The notes beneath the pieces were generated by a model. It searched no databases and was not told where the DNA came from. It saw only the letters and a list, made by a program, of their open reading frames with translations. Shown piece by piece: positions 52,578 to 61,134 of a stretch of DNA of 64,000 bases. Positions within the stretch are counted from its first letter, which is position 1, and every line of letters starts with the position of its first letter. The DNA lies in NCBI RefSeq assembly GCF_035325945.1, contig NZ_DAOKYX010000001.1, positions 186,001 through 250,000 of the forward strand. The letters run 5' to 3'. The translations under genes were made by a program, and so were the position numbers. The DNA comes from Parvibaculum sp035325945 (GTDB lineage: Bacteria; Pseudomonadota; Alphaproteobacteria; Parvibaculales; Parvibaculaceae).

Positions 52578-53402
52578 ATGGGAAGCGCGAATGGACGGAA
52601 GTCCATCTTCATCACGGGCGCCGCGTCGGGCATGGGCCGAGAGACAGCGCGCCTGTTCCGCGGCAAGGGCTGGTTCGTCGGCGGCTATGACCAGAACCTG
52701 GACGGGCTCAAGTCGCTGGAGGCCGAGCTTGGCGCGGATAACTGCATCGTCCGCCGCCTCGACGTGACCGACAAGCGCGACTTCGAGAAGGCCGTGGCCG
52801 AATTCGGCGCCGCGACAGGCGGCAAGATGGACATTCTCTACAACAATGCCGGCATCGGCGCTGGCGGCTTCTTCGACGAGCAGCCCTTCGAGGATGTCCT
52901 GAAGGTCGTCCATGTCAATTTCATCGGCGTGCTCAACGGCATTCATTCCGCCATCGGGCTTCTGAAGGCGACGCCGAACTCGCTCTGCTTCACCACCTCG
53001 TCCTCCTCGGCGACCTATGGCATGCCTGGCATCGCCGTCTATTCGGCGACGAAGCATGCGGTGAAGGGCCTGACGGAGGCGCTCTCGATCGAATTCCGCC
53101 GCTTCGGCGTGCGCGCGGCCGATGTGTTGCCCGGCCTCATCGACACGCCGATCCTGCCGCCGGGCGCAGTCGAGAACGCGCCGAAGGAAGGCATGTTCCG
53201 CGCCATTCCGCCGGTCGAGGTGGCGAAGGCCGTCTGGGAAGCCTATGGCTCGGACAAGCTCCACTGGTATGTCCCGCCGGAACTTGCCGAACTCGACAAG
53301 GCGGCAGGCAACATGCCCGAGATCGTCCGTGAACAGATCGCGACGACAGGACCCATCGCCCGCATGTTGCAGGAAGCAGAGACGGCCGGAAAGGCAGAGT
53401 AA
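52578..53402 (+). CDS. Short-chain dehydrogenase/reductase
   Basis: The 274-residue protein has TGAASGMG at the cofactor site, the NNAG motif (ILYNNAGIGAG), and Ser with Tyr-x3-Lys (SSSSATYG then YSATKHA). The glycine-rich site followed by GYDQNLDG, with an aspartate after strand 2, favours NAD(H). The C-terminus extends about 70 residues beyond the core. The ATG at 52578 lies three bases after the gap, so the true start and ribosome site cannot be checked and an earlier start is possible. The substrate is unknown. Confidence 0.83.
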   Translation: MGSANGRKSIFITGAASGMGRETARLFRGKGWFVGGYDQNLDGLKSLEAELGADNCIVRRLDVTDKRDFEKAVAEFGAATGGKMDILYNNAGIGAGGFFDEQPFEDVLKVVHVNFIGVLNGIHSAIGLLKATPNSLCFTTSSSSATYGMPGIAVYSATKHAVKGLTEALSIEFRRFGVRAADVLPGLIDTPILPPGAVENAPKEGMFRAIPPVEVAKAVWEAYGSDKLHWYVPPELAELDKAAGNMPEIVREQIATTGPIARMLQEAETAGKAE

Positions 53403-53432
53403 GAGAAGCGCAGAAGCCAGTCTGCGAATACG

Positions 53433-53460
53433 AATGGCGGGTCCTCGGCTCCGCCATTTT
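53433..53460. terminator. Hairpin with short U run after the SDR gene
   Basis: AATGGCGG (53433-53440) pairs with CCGCCATT (53451-53458) around a ten-base loop and is followed by TTCATTT. It lies 30 bases after the SDR stop and 20 bases before the stop of the convergent sleB gene, so it can serve both. Confidence 0.6.
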
Positions 53461-53480
53461 CATTTCCGCACCCGGATGGA

Positions 53481-54218
53481 TCAGGACGGGTCGGAATTAT
53501 CCATCGGATCGGCCGGGCGGTAGAAGACGTGCTGGCCGATCTTCGCCACCTCGACCATGTAGCGCGCCCATGTCGGGCTCACATAGGTGGCGTGATAGAA
53601 GGTCGCCGGACCGACGATGCTGTTTCGCACCTTGCCCGAAAGAACGTAATGCGCAATGCGCTGCGCCTTGCGCCAGGCGACCGGGTCGCGCGGCTTGTCC
53701 ATGTCGCCATTGCAGGCGAAGGAAAACTGGCACTGCTTCGCCTTCTGCCCCTGATAGACAACACCGCAAATGCTTGAAGGATACTGGCCCGACATGACGC
53801 GATTGAGAATGACATCGGCAACGGCGAGCTGGCCGACCACGCTTTCGCCACGTGCTTCGAAATAGACGCCCTCGGTGAGGCAGCGGCGTTCTTTTTCGAG
53901 ATCCTTGAGATTGATCTGGATGCGCGGCTTGCTGATGGCGACGGCGTTGTGGACGAGCGACGTATCCGACTGACGGAAGACCGCGGGAATGACGACCGCC
54001 GCGTCGCGTTCCTCCACGCTCGCAAGAATGATGCTCTCGCGGTTGGGTTTCGGCGCTTCCGCCTTTGCGACCTGCGCTTCTGGCAGCGCTGCTTGCGTGG
54101 ATGTGAAGCTTGAGAGCAGTGCGCCCGACACGACGGCGAGGCAGCACACGCCCGCTGTCACATGTATCGCGCCCGAGAGGGTGTGGCTCAAATCGAGCCA
54201 CTCGAGAAGTTTACGCAT
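53481..54218 (-). CDS. Cell-wall hydrolase, SleB family
   Basis: The 245-residue protein has an N-terminal hydrophobic segment (about residues 17-38) that serves as a signal or membrane anchor, a linker of some 75 residues, and a Hydrolase_2/SleB domain. The domain has the catalytic glutamate in CLTEGVYFEARGE, then ADVILNRVMSGQYPSSICGVVYQG (given in part as VILNRVMSGQYP), and AFACNGDMD-like CQFSFACNGD. In non-sporulating alphaproteobacteria these are lytic transglycosylase-type peptidoglycan enzymes. The ATG at 54218 is the natural start. Its upstream side is the AT-rich region. Confidence 0.9.
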   Translation of the reverse strand: MRKLLEWLDLSHTLSGAIHVTAGVCCLAVVSGALLSSFTSTQAALPEAQVAKAEAPKPNRESIILASVEERDAAVVIPAVFRQSDTSLVHNAVAISKPRIQINLKDLEKERRCLTEGVYFEARGESVVGQLAVADVILNRVMSGQYPSSICGVVYQGQKAKQCQFSFACNGDMDKPRDPVAWRKAQRIAHYVLSGKVRNSIVGPATFYHATYVSPTWARYMVEVAKIGQHVFYRPADPMDNSDPS

Positions 54219-54867
54219 CGTTCTCCAATCCGACCGCTTTGTTGTTCAATCAGTCCCCGGAGCATCCCGCTTCAGCGGTTTGCAGCCCCCTTTTCAGGGG
54301 AACCCGTTTCCGAGGCACTGCGGACAGCGCCGCCAGTACGTGCCAGAGCCCGATGCCATCCCGACACCTGGGCATTCACACACTTAACAAGGATGGTCCG
54401 ATTAACACATGGTTTTGGGGCCCACAACCCATTCGTTGGCGCATAAATGAGCGAATCTTCTATGTCATTGGCATTTCGCCATTTTTTCCGCCGAAAAAAT
54501 GAGAGTAACGCTGATTTTACGCGATTATTTTTCGTCTTATCGCGCCCTTTCGCCACATGCGCGCATTGATACGCAGGCTGATTCAATTTCAACCGTACTC
54601 AACAATGGCGAAAATTGGGCGAGCTCAAGGCGAAATAATTCAATGCTGTCAAGGCTTGTTCGCACGGCGAAAATTTTGCAGGACGCGAAGCCCCGCACGA
54701 GCGGAGCCACCGCAACGCACACGCCATATATATTCTGTATACTGTATATTTATTCGCGAGGCGGATTTCAAATATTAATCTGTATACAAATTAATTGCGC
54801 GACGGGCCAAACCTTGGCGCCCCCTGCCCCACGTGTCGTCGGGCTTGAAGGACGGGCTGCGGGCAAT

Positions 54868-54894
54868 AAAAAAGGGGGCCGAAGCCCCCTTTTT
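54868..54894 (-). terminator. Bidirectional intrinsic terminator after ppdK
   Basis: On the minus strand the sequence reads GGGGGC, the stable UUCG loop, GCCCCC and then six U residues. On the plus strand the same stem is followed by five U residues. It lies 79 bases downstream of the ppdK stop and is the clearest rho-independent terminator in the window. Confidence 0.88.
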
Positions 54895-54920
54895 CACATG
54901 GTTAAGATTAACCAGCCTGA

Positions 54921-54946
54921 CGCCCTAAAACGGCGCCCTAAAACGG
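54921..54946. repeat. Two perfect tandem copies of a 13-bp unit
   Basis: CGCCCTAAAACGG occurs twice in succession (54921-54933 and 54934-54946), 27 bases downstream of the ppdK stop. It is noncoding and may be a local slippage duplication. Confidence 0.7.
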
Positions 54947-54972
54947 CGCACCGGAGCGACCCTGCTCGAGCC

Positions 54973-57660
54973 TCAGTCGTGGCCCGCATTGGCCGCGACC
55001 GCCAGCGCCGCCTGCGCGGCGGCAAGGCGGGCGATGGGCACCCGGTAGGGCGAGCAGGACACATAGTTGAGCCCCACCCCCTCACAGAAGGCGATGGAAG
55101 CCGGATCGCCGCCATGCTCGCCGCAAATTCCGAGCTTGATGCCGGGCCGGGCCTCGCGGCCGCGTTCGGCGGCAATGCTCACCAGTTCGCCCACGCCATC
55201 GGGGTCGAGCGAGACGAAGGGGTCCTGGGAGATGAGCTTCTTGGCCATATAGTCGTTCATGAAGCTCGCCGCGTCATCCCGGCTGATGCCATAGGTGGTC
55301 TGGGTCAAGTCATTGGTGCCGAAGGAGAAAAACTCGGCCGACTTGGCGATCTCCCGAGCCATGAGGGCGGCGCGCGGCAGCTCGATCATGGTGCCGATCT
55401 GATATTCGAGGCTGGTGCCCCTTTCCTTTTCGACGGCGCCCGCGACGGCGACGATCCTTTCCCTCAGCAGATCGAACTCGCCCTTCATGGCGACGAGCGG
55501 GATCATGACTTCCGGAATGACGGCCTCGCCCGTCTCATTGGCGGCCTCGATGGCGGCCTCGAAAATGGCGCGCGCCTGCATCTCGTAGATTTCGGGATAG
55601 GTGATCCCGAGCCGGCAGCCGCGATGGCCGAGCATGGGGTTGAACTCGTGAAGCTCCTGCACACGGCGGGCGAGCTTGTCGGCCGGCATGCCCGTCGTCT
55701 CGGAGACTTGCGCGATCTCTTCCGGCGTTTTCGGCAGGAACTCGTGAAGCGGCGGATCGAGCAGGCGGATCGTGACCGGCAACCCCTTCATGATGACGAA
55801 GAGCTGGCGGAAATCGTCGCGCTGCATCGGCAGGATTTTCTGCAGCGGCGCGCGGCGTCCCTTCTCGTCATCAGCAAGGATCATCTGGCGGACGGCCACG
55901 ATGCGGGCCTCGTCGAAGAACATGTGCTCGGTGCGGCAAAGGCCGATCCCCTCGGCGCCGAACTTGCGCGCCGTCATCGCGTCGACGGGCGTTTCGGCGT
56001 TGGTACGCACCTTCATGCGGCGATAGGTGTCGGCCCAGCCCATGAGCGTCGCGAAATCGCCTGAAAGCTCCGGCTGGAGCATCGGCACTTCGCCCCTGAT
56101 GACATGCCCGGTCGAACCGTCCACGGTGATGATGTCGCCCTTCTTCACCGTGACGCCCATCACGGTGAACTGCTCGGCCTTGTAGTCGATACGGATGGAG
56201 CCGACACCCGATACGCAAGGCCGGCCCATGCCGCGCGCGACGACCGCGGCGTGGCTCGTCATGCCGCCGCGCGTGGTGAGGATGGCGACGGCCGAATGCA
56301 TGCCGTGAATGTCTTCCGGGCTCGTCTCGATGCGGACGAGAATGACGCGCCGCCCCTCGGCTCGCGCCGACGCCGCCTCGTCTGAGGAGAAGACGACTTC
56401 GCCGGACGCGGCGCCGGGCGATGCCGGAAGGCCGGTCGCGATGATGTCGCGCTCCGCATCTGGGTCGAGCGTCGGGTGGAGAAGCTGGTCGAGCGCGGCC
56501 GGGTCGACGCGCGTCACCGCCGTCTTCTCGTCGATCAGCCCTTCCCGCGCCATGTCGATCGCGATCTTCAGCGCCGCCCGCGCCGTGCGCTTGCCCGAGC
56601 GCGTCTGAAGCATCCAGAGCTTGCCGTTCTGCACCGTGAACTCGACATCCTGCATGTCGCGATAGTGCTTCTCGAGGCGGTCGAAGACGTCCGTGAGCTG
56701 GACGAAGACTTCCGGCATCGCCTCTTCCATCGAGGGCTTGCGATCGTTGGCCTCAAGCCGCGCCTTCTTCGTCAGCGACTGGGGCGTGCGGATGCCAGCC
56801 ACCACGTCCTCACCCTGCGCATTGACCAGAAACTCGCCATAGATGGCATGTTCGCCCGTCGAGGGATTGCGCGTGAAGGCGACGCCAGTCGCGCTCGTCT
56901 CGCCCATATTGCCGAACACCATGGCCTGCACATTGACCGCCGTGCCCCAGCCTTCGGGAATATTGTGAAGGCGGCGATAGGTCTCGGCGCGCGCATTGCG
57001 CCAGGAGCCGAACACGGCGCCGATGGCGCCCCAGAGCTGCTCGTTCACATCCTGCGGAAAGGGCTTTCCAAGCTCTTCCTCGATGCGCTCCTTGTAGAGC
57101 GCGATGACCCTGAGCCAGTCCTCGGCGGTAAGCTCCGTATCCAGATTGAATTCGTGCTCTTCCTTGTAATATTCGAGGATCTCCTCGAAATTGTGGTGAT
57201 CGACGCCGAGCACCACGTCGGAATACATCTGGATGAAGCGCCGGTAGCTGTCATAGGCGAAGCGCTTGTCGCCCGAGCGCAGTGCGAGCCCCTCAACGGT
57301 CGTGTCGTTGAGGCCGAGATTGAGCACCGTATCCATCATGCCGGGCATGGAGGCTCGGGCGCCGGAGCGCACGGAGACGAGAAGCGGGTTCTGCGCATCG
57401 CCGAAGCTCGCGCCGACAGACTGGCCGACAGCGGCAAGCGCGGCTTCTACCTGGCTTGCGAGTTCGGCCGGGTACTGACGGTCGTTCGCATAGAAGGCGG
57501 TACAGACTTCGGTGGTGATCGTAAAGCCCGGCGGCACGGGCAGGCCGAGATTGGACATCTCGGCGAGGTTCGCCCCCTTGCCGCCGAGAAGATTGCGCAT
57601 CGACGCGGCGCCTTCCGCCTTGCCGTCACCGAAGGAATAGACCCACTTCTGTTCCGCCAT
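54973..57660 (-). CDS. ppdK: Pyruvate, phosphate dikinase
   Basis: PpdK interconverts ATP, phosphate and pyruvate with AMP, pyrophosphate and PEP, serving gluconeogenesis. The 895-residue protein has the N-terminal ATP-grasp domain (WVYSFGDGKAEG, then GGKGANLAEMSNLGLPVPPGF, in part GGKGANLAEM), the phospho-histidine domain with GGMTSHAAVVARGMG (catalytic His), and the C-terminal PEP/pyruvate barrel with FGTNDLTQ and CGEHGGDP. The ATG at 57660 starts directly with the conserved region; longer readings extend into an upstream repeat. No regulatory RP protein gene is adjacent. Confidence 0.96.
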   Translation of the reverse strand: MAEQKWVYSFGDGKAEGAASMRNLLGGKGANLAEMSNLGLPVPPGFTITTEVCTAFYANDRQYPAELASQVEAALAAVGQSVGASFGDAQNPLLVSVRSGARASMPGMMDTVLNLGLNDTTVEGLALRSGDKRFAYDSYRRFIQMYSDVVLGVDHHNFEEILEYYKEEHEFNLDTELTAEDWLRVIALYKERIEEELGKPFPQDVNEQLWGAIGAVFGSWRNARAETYRRLHNIPEGWGTAVNVQAMVFGNMGETSATGVAFTRNPSTGEHAIYGEFLVNAQGEDVVAGIRTPQSLTKKARLEANDRKPSMEEAMPEVFVQLTDVFDRLEKHYRDMQDVEFTVQNGKLWMLQTRSGKRTARAALKIAIDMAREGLIDEKTAVTRVDPAALDQLLHPTLDPDAERDIIATGLPASPGAASGEVVFSSDEAASARAEGRRVILVRIETSPEDIHGMHSAVAILTTRGGMTSHAAVVARGMGRPCVSGVGSIRIDYKAEQFTVMGVTVKKGDIITVDGSTGHVIRGEVPMLQPELSGDFATLMGWADTYRRMKVRTNAETPVDAMTARKFGAEGIGLCRTEHMFFDEARIVAVRQMILADDEKGRRAPLQKILPMQRDDFRQLFVIMKGLPVTIRLLDPPLHEFLPKTPEEIAQVSETTGMPADKLARRVQELHEFNPMLGHRGCRLGITYPEIYEMQARAIFEAAIEAANETGEAVIPEVMIPLVAMKGEFDLLRERIVAVAGAVEKERGTSLEYQIGTMIELPRAALMAREIAKSAEFFSFGTNDLTQTTYGISRDDAASFMNDYMAKKLISQDPFVSLDPDGVGELVSIAAERGREARPGIKLGICGEHGGDPASIAFCEGVGLNYVSCSPYRVPIARLAAAQAALAVAANAGHD

Positions 57661-57690
57661 TCGCTTACGCCTCTGGTTGGCCGTCTCTTG

Positions 57691-57782
57691 CCCGTCATGG
57701 CCCGGCTTTTTCGGGCTATCCACGCCCTGCTTCGCCATTATCGGCTGGAAAGACGTGGCTGCCCCGCATGAAGCGGAGCATG
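57691..57782 (-). repeat. Dispersed alphaproteobacterial intergenic repeat
   Basis: Read on the minus strand this 90-bp stretch between glyS and ppdK begins CTCCGCTTCATGCGGGGCAG, continues with CCACGTC and ends with a hairpin of the type AGCCCGAAAAAGCCGGGC followed by CATGACGGG. The start shares 17 consecutive bases with 35224-35240, and the end resembles the GACAAGCCCGGGATGACG part there. It is a copy of the same repeat class. Confidence 0.65.
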
Positions 57783-57808
57783 AAGGCAAATCTTGAGCGC
57801 GAGGGGGC

Positions 57809-60057
57809 TTATCCCTCGACCTTGGAAAAATCAGCGACCTCGTGCAGCGCGGCGCGGATCAGCGAGAGGAGCCGCAGCCTGTTTTCGCGCACGTCCTTTT
57901 CATCCGCATTCACGGTCACCTTGTCGAAGAAGGCATCGACCGGCGCGCGCAGCCGCGCAAGCGCCGTCATGGCGGCGGCGAAATCCTCGCGGCCGATGGC
58001 GTGCGTGGCCTCGGCGCGGGCCTCCTCGATGCGGTCGAAGAGAGTGCGCTCTTCGTCCTGGCGGAAAAGCGCCGGATCGGGCTCGCCGCCATAACTCGCC
58101 TTGTCCTTCTTCTCCTCGATATTGAGAATGTTGACCGCGCGCTTGTAGCCCGCGAGGAGATTTTTTCCATCCTCGCTGCCGAGGAAATCGGACAGCGCCT
58201 CCACGCGCATCACGATGAGGACGAGATCGTCCTGCGGCTGACCAAGCTGATTGAGCGCGAAAACCGCGTCCACGAGATCGTGCCGCGCGCCGCGATCNNN
58301 NNNNNNNNNNNNNNNNNNNNNNNNNNNNNNNNNNNNNNNNNNNNNNNNNNNNNNNNNNNNNNNNNNNNNNNNNNNNNNNNNNNNNNNNNNNNNNNNNCAA
58401 GCTGATTGAGCGCGAAAACCGCGTCCACGAGATCGTGCCGCGCGCCGCGATCGCGCAGATAGACCTTCAGGCGGTCGGCGAAGAAGGCGAGAAGGTCGTT
58501 AGCTGCGCGCGGCCCCTTTCCCTGCCAATCGAAGCCGCCATGAGTATATGCGGTCATGGAGTCTCCGAAGACACCCCACAAGCCAACACGGAAATTGCCT
58601 TCCAGAAGAATGCGCACGATACCAAGTGCAGCGCGTCTCAAGGCAAATGGATCTTTAGAGCCAGTCGGCTGTTCGTCGATCGCCCAGAACCCGACTAAGG
58701 TATCGAGCTTATCAGCGAAAGCCACAACCTTACCTAACGCGGATTCAGGCACGTCGTCCGAAGGCCCGAGCGGCGAGTAATGCTCGGCGATGGCATCGGC
58801 GATCTCGTCGCCCAGACCGTCGGCCTTCGCATAGTAGGAGCCCATAAGGCCCTGCAATTCGGGGAACTCGAAGACCATGCCGGAGACGAGATCGGCCTTG
58901 GCGAGACGGCCCGCGAGCTCCGCCTTTTTCGGATCGACGCCCGGAATGACGGCGGCAAGCTCGCGCGCGAGCCTCGCGATGCGCTCGGCCTTTTCGCGCA
59001 CTGTGCCGAGCTTCGCATGGAAGACGACTTCCTCGAGCTTGGGCAGGCGGCTTTCGAGCGTGTGCTTGCGGTCCTGATCCCAGAGGAAGCGCGCATCGGA
59101 GAAGCGGGCGCGCAGCACGCGCTCATTGCCGTTCACGATCGCCCTGCCGCCATCTCCCGCGACGAGATTGGCGACGACGACGAAGCGCGGCGCGAGGCGC
59201 CCATTTGCCTCCTTGAGCGCGAAATATTTCTGATTGGCGCGCATGGTGCTCGTCAGCACTTCCTGCGGCACGGACATGAATTCATCGTCGATGCGGCCGA
59301 TGAGCGGCACGGGCCATTCAACGAGGCCCGCGACCTCGGCAAGCAGGCCCTCATCCTCGACGAGCTTCAGCCCTGCCTCGTCCGCAAGCCTGCGTGCGCC
59401 TTCATGGATCGCCTTCGCGCGCTCGGCCGGATCGAGAATGACCTTGTGCGCTTCGAGCTTCGCCACATAGTCGGCGAAATCCTTCACCGCGAACTCTTCC
59501 GGTCCCATGAAGCGATGGCCGCGCGTCACATCGCCCGAGGCGATGCCGTCGATCTCGAAGGGCACGACCTTGCCGCCAAGGAGGCAGACGATCGAATGAA
59601 GCGGGCGCACCCAGCGAAGCGTGCCCGCGCCCCAGCGCATCGACTTCGGCCAGGGAAAGGCGCGCACGACCTCCGGCACGATCTCGGCCAGAAGTTCAGC
59701 TGTCGGGCGGCCCTTCTTCTCGCTGACGGCGACATAGAAGGCGCCCTTCTTGTCCTCCTGCACGGTCGCCTCGTCGATGGAGGCAAGGCCCGCCGCGCGG
59801 AGAAAGCCCTGGATCGCCTGTTCCGGCGCGCCGACCTTCGGCCCCTTGCGCTCTTCCTTCACGTCGGGCGTCTTTTCCGGCAGCCCCTCCATGACGAGAG
59901 CGAGGCGGCGCGGCGTTGCGAAGGCGCGCGCGGCCTTTGCCTCGACGCCCGCCGCCTTCAGCGCATCGGCGACGAGACGCGCGAGATCCTCGCTCGCGCG
60001 CTTCTGCATGCGGGCCGGAATTTCCTCCGAGAAAAGTTCGAGAAGAAGCTCGCTCAT
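57809..60057 (-). CDS. glyS: Glycyl-tRNA synthetase beta subunit, interrupted only by an assembly artefact
   Basis: GlyS is the tRNA-recognising beta subunit of the alpha2beta2 bacterial glycyl-tRNA synthetase. The protein starts MSELLLELFSEEIPARMQ, has WPKSMRWG and GHRFMGPEEF, and ends in an anticodon-binding-like region (EKDVRENRLRLLSLI). The gap with its 55-bp duplicated flank falls at VFALNQLG. Removing 155 bases (58243-58397) joins the two parts in one frame and gives 697 residues, the family length; the displayed sequence otherwise shifts frame. The start at 60057 overlaps the glyQ stop (ATGA). I regard the gene as intact. Confidence 0.93.
58243..58452. repeat. 55-bp direct duplication flanking gap 3 (contig overlap)
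   Basis: The 55 bases at 58243-58297 are identical to 58398-58452, with only the 100-N gap between. Identical contig ends inside glyS, with a correct frame after collapse, indicate that the two contigs simply overlap here. Confidence 0.95.
58298..58397. other. Assembly gap 3 (100 N), within glyS
   Basis: A placeholder of exactly 100 N between two identical 55-bp ends. It probably represents no missing sequence. Confidence 0.97.
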
Positions 60058-60941
60058 GCCGCACCCCCGGCCGGCGACTTAAGCCAGGCTTCGGCGCAGC
60101 CCTTGGCGAGCGCGCGGACGCGGCCGATATAGGCCTGCCGCTCGGTGACCGAGATCACGCCGCGCGCGTCGAGCAGGTTGAAATTGTGGCTCGCCTTGAT
60201 GCACTGGTCATAGGCGGGCAGCGCCAGCCCCTTGTCGAGCAGCGACTGGCATTCCTTCTCCGCATCCTCGAAATGGCGAAACAGCATCTCCGTGTTCGCA
60301 TATTCGAAGTTGTGGGCGGAGAATTCGACTTCCGCCTGATGGAAGACCTCGCCATAGGTCACGCGGTCCTCGCCATCGGCGCCGTTGAAATCCAGCTCGA
60401 AACCGTTATCGACGCCCTGGATATACATGGCGAGGCGCTCGAGCCCATAGGTGAGCTCGCCCGAGACGGGCGAACAGTCGAAGCCGCCGACCTGCTGGAA
60501 ATAGGTGAACTGCGAGACTTCCATGCCGTCGCACCAGACTTCCCAGCCGAGCCCCCAGGCGCCCAGCGTCGGGCTCTCCCAGTCGTCCTCGACGAAGCGG
60601 ATGTCGTGGTTGGCGGGGTCGATGCCCAGTTCGCAGAGGCTGTCGAGATAGAGCTGCTGGATATTGTCCGGGCTCGGCTTCAGGATCACCTGAAACTGGT
60701 AGTAGTGCTGGAAGCGGTTCGGATTCTCGCCATAGCGCCCGTCTGTCGGCCGGCGCGAGGGCTGCACATAGGCCGCCTTCCAGGGCTTCGGCCCCAGCGC
60801 CCGGAGCGTCGTCGCGGGGTGGAAAGTGCCCGCCCCCATCGACATGTCATAGGGCTGAAGAATGACGCAGCCCTGCCTGGCCCAGTATTGCTGGAGCGTC
60901 AGGATGAGGGACTGGAATGAGCGGTCGCGCTTCGCGGTCAT
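60054..60941 (-). CDS. glyQ: Glycyl-tRNA synthetase alpha subunit
   Basis: GlyQ carries the class II aminoacylation active site. The 295-residue protein has FQSLILTLQQYWARQGC, MGAGTFHPATTLRALG, YVQPSRRPTDGRYGENPNR and the conserved TYGLERLAMY region. The ATG at 60941, giving MTAKRDRSFQSL, is preferred to longer readings because the family starts close to FQSLILTL; its ribosome site is weak. It is cotranscribed with glyS through the ATGA overlap. It is divergent from the HerA-like gene across a 193-bp spacer. Confidence 0.95.
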   Translation of the reverse strand: MTAKRDRSFQSLILTLQQYWARQGCVILQPYDMSMGAGTFHPATTLRALGPKPWKAAYVQPSRRPTDGRYGENPNRFQHYYQFQVILKPSPDNIQQLYLDSLCELGIDPANHDIRFVEDDWESPTLGAWGLGWEVWCDGMEVSQFTYFQQVGGFDCSPVSGELTYGLERLAMYIQGVDNGFELDFNGADGEDRVTYGEVFHQAEVEFSAHNFEYANTEMLFRHFEDAEKECQSLLDKGLALPAYDQCIKASHNFNLLDARGVISVTERQAYIGRVRALAKGCAEAWLKSPAGGAA

Positions 60942-61134
60942 CACATGCCGGGCTTCTTGCGGAATCAGGCGGGGTCTGAGGGCCCCGGGCGCGCGCAAAC
61001 TAGCGGCTGGGAGGCTCAAGGGTCAAGCAACGCGCCCTTCGTGGCGGGCAGGCGCGCCATCCCTTATAGTCCGGCCTTGTAGTCCGGCGAAGCGCCGCAC
61101 CCGCAGTCCCGAGACTTGATGGAGAGGTTTTCAG

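Larger units (their letters stand above)
54219..54972. other. 754-bp noncoding region, strongly AT-rich in the middle
   Basis: The stretch between sleB (upstream side) and ppdK (downstream side) contains no convincing gene. From about 54380 to 54830 base composition is far more AT-rich than anywhere else in the window. Notable items are the CTGTATAC direct repeats at 54735-54742 and 54780-54787, many TATA-like hexamers (TATACT at 54738), a palindrome GGTTAAGATTAACC at 54900-54913, a tandem repeat at 54921-54946 and the terminator at 54868-54894. The long open frame across it overlaps ppdK antisense and is not a gene. A small RNA is possible. Confidence 0.6.

Noticed and set aside
54499..56064. 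A long plus-strand open frame of over 500 codons starting in the AT-rich region
   Set aside because: From 54973 it runs antisense to ppdK and shows the arginine/alanine-rich composition of a high-GC shadow frame. It has no recognisable domain and no ribosome site at its first ATG.
57809..60057. glyS as a frameshifted pseudogene
   Set aside because: The frame change is fully explained by the 100-N gap and the duplicated 55 bases.
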